A DNA stretch of 37,951 nucleotides, taken from NCBI RefSeq assembly GCF_000311865.1, contig NZ_HE978580.1, forward strand, positions 96,427-134,377. Direction: 5' to 3'. Source of the stretch: Peptoniphilus obesi ph1. Its GTDB lineage: Bacteria; Bacillota; Clostridia; Tissierellales; Peptoniphilaceae. Made by a program: the position numbers and the translations under genes. The notes under the pieces are model-generated. The model searched no databases. It saw only the letters and a list, made by a program, of their open reading frames with translations, and had not been told where the DNA came from. Positions 33,376 to 37,951 of the stretch are shown here, one piece after another. Position 1 is the stretch's first letter. Every line of letters begins with the position of its first letter.

Positions 33376-35004
33376 ATGAAAAATAAAATTTATATAGTTG
33401 GCCATAAAAATCCAGACACTGATAGTATTTGCTCTGCAATAGCCTTGGCTGAATTAAAAAACAAACTAGGCGTTGAGGCTGAACCTATTAGAACTGGCGG
33501 CTTAAATAGAGAAACGGAGTTTGTTTTAGATTATTTTAAAGTTGATAAACCAAGACTTAAAACTTCTATTAAACCTAAGATTAGAGATATAGAGATTGAT
33601 GCTGCTTATTGTGTAACACCTAATTATTCAATGGCTGCTGCTATGGATTTGATTCAAAAAAATAATATAAATTCACTTCCTGTGGTTGATGATGATGAAA
33701 AATTAATTGGGGTTGTAAGTCTTTCAAATATAGCTGCTTCCTATATGGAGATATGGGATGATTCAATTATTGGAAGATCAAAAACTAGCCTTGAAAATAT
33801 TTTAGAAGTTTTAAAGGGTAGCTTTGTCCATCTTCCAGAAAATCCTAGACCACTTTCTGGAAAAATGGCAGTTAAGGCTATTAAAAAACAAGATTTAATC
33901 GACGAGGGCGACATAATAATAATTGGTGATGATACAAAAGACCAAGAGGCTGTTATTAAAAAGAATATTTCTCTTTTAATTCTTACAATTTCAACCAAAC
34001 TTGATGATGATTTACTAGAGCTTGCAAAGAAACATAGGGTTACTGTCATATCAACCGGTCTTTCATCTTTTATGACTTCTAGAATACTTCCTCAAGCAGT
34101 TCCTGTTGAGTATGTTATGACAAAGGATGACTTGGCTGTTTTCCACAAGGATGATCTCCTAGATGATGTAAGAGAACAAATGACTAGCTCAAGATTTAGA
34201 TCTTATCCTGTTTTGGATAGCAAAAACCAAGTTGTTGGAAATATTTCTAGATATCATTTGATTTCTAATTTAAAAAAGAAGGTTATTTTAGTTGACCACA
34301 ATGAAAGAAACCAATCTATTGATGATTTAGATTCTGCAGATATTGTTCAAATTATCGACCACCATAGGGTTGCCAATGTTGCAACTTCTGCACCAATATT
34401 TTTTAGAAATGAACCTGTTGGATCAACTTCTACAATTATTTCAAAGATGTTTTTTGAAAATGGTATCAAGCCTTCTAGAAAAATCGCAGGCTTGTTGTGT
34501 GCAGCAATAATTTCTGATACTTTATTGTTTAGATCGCCAACTTCAACTCCGACTGACAAGTTTGTTTTAAATAAAATGAGTAAAATTGCAGCAATAGATC
34601 CTGAAGAGTTTGCTATGGAAATGTTTAGGGCTGGAACAAGTCTTGAAGGTAAAAAACCAGAAGAACTTTTAAAAACTGATGTTAAAAATTTCACTTTTGA
34701 AGGGAAAAACGTAAGAGTTTGCCAAATTTTCACCATGGATTTAGATAGCACTGCATCTGTTGAAGATGATTTAAAAGAAGCTATGGAAGAATATTTAGAA
34801 AAAGAAAATGTTGAAAGCTTTATTTTAATGATTACGGATATCTTCAGAGAAATTTCTGAGGTAATTGTTGTTGGAAGTTTCAAAGAAGCTCTAGCAAGAC
34901 AATTTGGAAAAGAAATTGTAAATAGCAAGTTTGTAGCTGAAGGACTTCTATCTAGGAAAAAACAATTAATACCGAAGTTAAGTTCAGCTGTAAGTGAAGA
35001 TTAA
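33376..35004 (+). CDS. Manganese-dependent inorganic pyrophosphatase with CBS and DRTGG domains
   Basis: 542-residue family II pyrophosphatase (DHH superfamily) that hydrolyses pyrophosphate. GHKNPDTDS (9-17) is the N-terminal metal motif and IIDHHR lies near 326-331. The metal domain is split by a regulatory insert: CBS 1 (~70-115), a DRTGG-like domain (~120-230) and CBS 2 (~235-295). The C-terminal DHHA2 domain ends with SRKKQLIPKL. In studied relatives the CBS/DRTGG insert binds adenine nucleotides or diadenosine polyphosphates and tunes activity; the same is likely here. Monocistronic, with its own promoter and a terminator at 35097-35133. Confidence 0.95.
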   Translation: MKNKIYIVGHKNPDTDSICSAIALAELKNKLGVEAEPIRTGGLNRETEFVLDYFKVDKPRLKTSIKPKIRDIEIDAAYCVTPNYSMAAAMDLIQKNNINSLPVVDDDEKLIGVVSLSNIAASYMEIWDDSIIGRSKTSLENILEVLKGSFVHLPENPRPLSGKMAVKAIKKQDLIDEGDIIIIGDDTKDQEAVIKKNISLLILTISTKLDDDLLELAKKHRVTVISTGLSSFMTSRILPQAVPVEYVMTKDDLAVFHKDDLLDDVREQMTSSRFRSYPVLDSKNQVVGNISRYHLISNLKKKVILVDHNERNQSIDDLDSADIVQIIDHHRVANVATSAPIFFRNEPVGSTSTIISKMFFENGIKPSRKIAGLLCAAIISDTLLFRSPTSTPTDKFVLNKMSKIAAIDPEEFAMEMFRAGTSLEGKKPEELLKTDVKNFTFEGKNVRVCQIFTMDLDSTASVEDDLKEAMEEYLEKENVESFILMITDIFREISEVIVVGSFKEALARQFGKEIVNSKFVAEGLLSRKKQLIPKLSSAVSED

Positions 35005-35020
35005 AATAAATTAAAGTTTT

Positions 35021-35094
35021 ATTAAAAATAATTTTAAGTTTTGAATTTAAAATTTGCATTAAAAATAATTTTAAGTTTTGAATTTAAAATTTGC
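35021..35094. repeat. Perfect 37-bp tandem duplication after the pyrophosphatase gene
   Basis: Two identical 37-base units (35021-35057 and 35058-35094; core ATTAAAAATAATTTTAAG) sit between the stop codon and the terminator. The start of a third unit (ATTAAAAA) merges with the terminator's A run. Confidence 0.95.
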
Positions 35095-35096
35095 AT

Positions 35097-35133
35097 TAAA
35101 AAAAGATGGGTTTTATCCCATCTTTTTTTTTTT
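35097..35133. terminator. Bidirectional terminator between the pyrophosphatase and ftsH
   Basis: AGATGGG (35104-35110) pairs with CCCATCT (35117-35123), with a long A run before and T run after, serving both convergent genes. Confidence 0.92.
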
Positions 35134-35148
35134 GCAAGAAAGAAGTTT

Positions 35149-37254
35149 TTAATCTTCTTCATTTTCTTTATCTTCTTGATCATTTTCACTTTCTTTAGCT
35201 GAATCAACATTTCCTCCAGTTAGAGAAATAACATCATCTGATTTTTCATTTTCTTTATTATCAGAAAGTTTTTCATCTTGATCTTGCTCTATATCTTTCT
35301 CAGAATTATCTAGTGGATCTTCTTGATTTACTGATAATTCTTCTGTTTTTATTGAGCCTGGATTATCATTTTCATGATTTTTTAATATATCCATAAATTG
35401 TTCACCAGTTATGGTTTCTTCTTTTAAAAGATAAGCAGCAATTTCATGAAGAGCATTAATATTATCTTTTAAAATATTTATAGCTTTTTCATGAGCGGCA
35501 TCAATTATCTTTTTAACTTCAAGATCAATTTTGTGCTCTGTTTCTGGAGAGCATGCAAGACTTGCATCTCCGCCAAGATATTTATTAGTTTGTGTTTGTA
35601 GAGCTACAAAACCAAATTCATCTGTCATACCAAATTGAGTGACCATAGCTTTTGCAATTTTTGTTGCTTGTTCTATATCATTGGATGCACCTGATGTTCT
35701 CATATTAAAGATTAATTCTTCTGCTGATCTACCACCTGTTAATGTTACTATTTTGTTAAATAGTTCATCTTTTTGCATCAAGAATTTTTCTTCTTCATCA
35801 ACCTGCATAGTATAACCTAGGGCACCTGATGTTCTTGGAACAATGGTTATTTTATGAACTGGAGCTGAATTAGTTTGTTTAGCAGCAACAAGGGCATGCC
35901 CAACTTCGTGGTAGGCGATGACTTCCTTTTCTTTAGGAGATATAACTGCGTTCTTTCTTTCATATCCAGCAAGAACTACCTCAACTGATTCTTCTATATC
36001 TCTTTGGGTCATCTTGTCTCTGCCTTCTTTAACTGCTCTTAGAGCAGCTTCATTTATCATATTTGCAAGATCTGCTCCTGATGCACCAGCAGTTGCCTTG
36101 GCAACTTGTTCATAATCTATGTCATCAACTTTTTTTATTTTTCTAGCATGAACCTTTAAAATAGCAGTTCTGCCTGCTAAATCTGGTAACTCAACTGGAA
36201 TCCTTCTATCAAATCTGCCTGGTCTAAGTAGGGCTGGGTCTAAAATTTCAGGTCTGTTTGTCGCAGCTAAAATTACAACTCCATCTTTTCCTTCAAAGCC
36301 ATCCATTTCTGATAAAAGTTGGTTAAGAGTTTGTTCTCTTTCATCGTTTCCAGAAAATCCAGCAGCGTCACGTTTTTTACCAATTGTATCAATTTCATCA
36401 ATAAAAACTATACAAGGAGCTTTTTCTTGGGCTTGTTTAAATAAATCTCTTACCTTAGCTGCTCCAAGTCCAACAAACATTTCAACAAATTCTGAACCAG
36501 AAATTGAGAAAAATGGAACATTGGCTTCTCCTGCAACAGCTTGTGCAAGAAGTGTTTTTCCTGTTCCTGGAGGACCTACAAGTAAGGCTCCCTTAGGAAG
36601 TTTTGCCCCTATTTGTGTATATTTTTTTGGATCATGCAAGAAGTTTACTATTTCAGTCAAAGCTTCTTTTGCTTCGTCCTGACCGGCAACATTTTTAAAA
36701 GTTATGCCATCTGTTGATTGAACGTAAATTTTAGCATTTGACTTACCAAAACTCATTGGTCCAACTCCGCCCCCTGCTCCCATTTTTTTGCTTATTATTT
36801 TAGAAAATATATACCAAACTAAAACCAACATCAAAACTGTTGATCCAAATGATAGCAACATTCCAACTATTGGATTTAATTCAGGTGGATATTCCCTATC
36901 AAAAGTTATTCCTTGTTTGTGCAAAAACTCAGGAAGGTCTGGATCATTAAAACTTGATGTTTTATATTTTTGCACTTTTCCATTTTCTTTACCTTCAAAA
37001 ACTATTTCTTTTTCTAGTACATGGGCTTTGGTTATTTTTTTATTTTCTGCCATATCTAAAAACTTACTATAGTTTACCACTTCTATATCGCTTGGATTTA
37101 CTATTCTTTGCCTTGTAAAATACGGAACAGTAAACATCAGGATAATAGCCAAAATATAATAAATAATCATGGGATTATTATTAAAGTTTTTTGGTCCTTT
37201 CCCTGAATTGTCCTTTTTATTATTTAGATTTTTATTTTCATCATCAAAAAACAA
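35149..37254 (-). CDS. ftsH: ATP-dependent zinc metalloprotease FtsH
   Basis: 701-residue membrane-anchored AAA+ protease that degrades misfolded membrane and some soluble proteins. TM1 (~29-46), a short extracytoplasmic domain and TM2 (~122-150) precede the AAA module: Walker A GPPGTGKT (~225-232), Walker B IVFIDEID and the second region of homology ATNRPEILDPALLRPGRFDRR. Zinc motif HEVGH lies near 449-453. The last ~90 residues are a very acidic Glu/Asp/Ser/Asn tail. The start is TTG at 37254, supported by GGGGAG seven bases upstream; the first in-frame ATG falls inside the TM1 region. Single gene, divergent from the GerMN lipoprotein. Confidence 0.97.
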   Translation of the reverse strand: MFFDDENKNLNNKKDNSGKGPKNFNNNPMIIYYILAIILMFTVPYFTRQRIVNPSDIEVVNYSKFLDMAENKKITKAHVLEKEIVFEGKENGKVQKYKTSSFNDPDLPEFLHKQGITFDREYPPELNPIVGMLLSFGSTVLMLVLVWYIFSKIISKKMGAGGGVGPMSFGKSNAKIYVQSTDGITFKNVAGQDEAKEALTEIVNFLHDPKKYTQIGAKLPKGALLVGPPGTGKTLLAQAVAGEANVPFFSISGSEFVEMFVGLGAAKVRDLFKQAQEKAPCIVFIDEIDTIGKKRDAAGFSGNDEREQTLNQLLSEMDGFEGKDGVVILAATNRPEILDPALLRPGRFDRRIPVELPDLAGRTAILKVHARKIKKVDDIDYEQVAKATAGASGADLANMINEAALRAVKEGRDKMTQRDIEESVEVVLAGYERKNAVISPKEKEVIAYHEVGHALVAAKQTNSAPVHKITIVPRTSGALGYTMQVDEEEKFLMQKDELFNKIVTLTGGRSAEELIFNMRTSGASNDIEQATKIAKAMVTQFGMTDEFGFVALQTQTNKYLGGDASLACSPETEHKIDLEVKKIIDAAHEKAINILKDNINALHEIAAYLLKEETITGEQFMDILKNHENDNPGSIKTEELSVNQEDPLDNSEKDIEQDQDEKLSDNKENEKSDDVISLTGGNVDSAKESENDQEDKENEED

Positions 37255-37377
37255 TTAAACACTCCCCTTCTATATTTTTAAAATCAATTATCTTTTAATA
37301 ACCTACTTCATGGGTAATTATAATATATATATACCTTGATAGTATAGATTATAATCAACATTTTATAAGGAGGATTT

Positions 37378-37929
37378 ATGAAAATTAAAAGAAATATATT
37401 TAACATATCGATGATACTTATTGCAGTTTTTTTACTTGTAGCTTGCAAAAACCAAGCTTCTAATGAAGTTAGTAACAATAATGAAAATGATCCTAAAACT
37501 TATGCTATGAATCTTTATTATCCTAGCAAGGCATATATTGTTGATGGTAATGAAGATGAAAAATTTATAAGTCAAGAAATAGAAGTTTCTGATCCAACAG
37601 ATATCAAAAAAGATATTGAAAAATTAAAAGATGCTAGTAATGCAAAAGATAACTCCAAGGATATTTATCCTGCTCTATCTGAAAATCTCGTAATAAATAA
37701 GATTACAGAAGAAGATGGAAAATATACTGTTGATATTTCTTCTGAAAATCTAAATGGTGGTAGTTTAGAAGAAGATATAATTATTTCTTCAATTGTTAAT
37801 TCTATCCTTTCTATAAGGTCTGAAAATGGAAAATATGCAAAGTCTGTTAGGTTTTTAGTTGATGGAGAACCTAGTTCAACACTCTTGGGACATGTTTCAA
37901 TTGAGGAAGAATTTACAGAAAGTTTATAA
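37378..37929 (+). CDS. GerMN-domain lipoprotein
   Basis: 183 residues. Lipobox LVAC puts the lipidated Cys at 23. A Ser/Asn/Glu-rich linker leads into a GerMN domain (~40-183): NLYYPSKAYIV opens it, the stretch SENLVINKITEEDGKYTVDIS is typical, and it ends with a single strand-helix repeat including RFLVDGEPSSTLLGHV. GerMN is named for spore germination protein GerM but is common in non-spore-formers as an exported domain that may act near peptidoglycan; no spore genes are seen here. The start ATG follows AAGGAGG by 5 bases. The gene is complete and ends 22 bases before the window edge. Confidence 0.88.
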   Translation: MKIKRNIFNISMILIAVFLLVACKNQASNEVSNNNENDPKTYAMNLYYPSKAYIVDGNEDEKFISQEIEVSDPTDIKKDIEKLKDASNAKDNSKDIYPALSENLVINKITEEDGKYTVDISSENLNGGSLEEDIIISSIVNSILSIRSENGKYAKSVRFLVDGEPSSTLLGHVSIEEEFTESL

Positions 37930-37951
37930 ACATAAAAAATAACCCTTGATA

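Noticed and set aside
37320-37377. Promoter-like TTGATA and TATAAT before the GerMN lipoprotein
   Set aside because: The two hexamers are only 8 bases apart and no alternative -35 at 16-18 bases is convincing, so no promoter was called.

Overview
The window is about 38 kb of very AT-rich, gene-dense Gram-positive DNA. The low GC, strong AGGAGG ribosome sites, three T-box leaders, sortase-anchored surface proteins and amino-acid-centred metabolism fit an anaerobic Firmicute of the Tissierellia/Peptoniphilaceae type (Anaerococcus- or Peptoniphilus-like). That assignment is inferred from style and gene content; no rRNA or marker gene proves it.

Layout. 1-3.1 kb (minus): an NSS-family sodium-dependent transporter, then argG behind a T-box leader that has one stem I but two T-box/terminator modules. 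3.2-4.2 kb (plus): a secreted protein with copper-amine-oxidase-N (stalk) repeats. 4.2-6.9 kb (minus): a YfcC-type carrier plus M20 amidohydrolase operon. 7.1-10.8 kb (minus): an EF-G-like GTPase and a stand-alone pyruvate/oxaloacetate carboxyltransferase. 10.9-12.2 kb (plus): the branched-chain amino acid carrier brnQ. 12.6-24 kb (minus): two giant tandem paralogous cell-wall proteins (1664 and 1845 aa), each with signal peptide, two large repeat units, a Cna-B-like domain, an acidic or proline-rich stalk and an NPKTG sorting signal. Both are preceded by homologous ~480-base leaders.

24.6-28.9 kb (minus): a TrpXYZ-type ABC transporter (ATPase, permease, lipoprotein) behind a T-box whose specifier reads as UAC (Tyr), and upstream of it a second lone paralogous binding lipoprotein behind its own T-box whose specifier reads as UUC (Phe). 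I read this as one import channel fed by two binding proteins, each controlled by a different uncharged aromatic tRNA. 29-32 kb (minus): hflX-yigZ-CoA-binding protein-nadE operon, possibly with a leaderless hflX mRNA. 32.2-35 kb (plus): a monofunctional glycosyltransferase of peptidoglycan synthesis, a 53-54 aa basic protein, and a CBS/DRTGG-containing manganese pyrophosphatase. 35.1-37.9 kb: ftsH (minus) and, divergently, a GerMN-domain lipoprotein (plus).

The genes suggest a cell that relies on amino acid and peptide uptake (NSS, YfcC/M20, BrnQ, aromatic ABC) controlled by tRNA charging, alongside a large surface-adhesin locus. No rRNA, tRNA, CRISPR array, prophage or intact insertion sequence was seen. 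The most unusual parts are the dual T-box aromatic transport locus, the two-module argG leader, and the tandem surface-protein locus with conserved long leaders.
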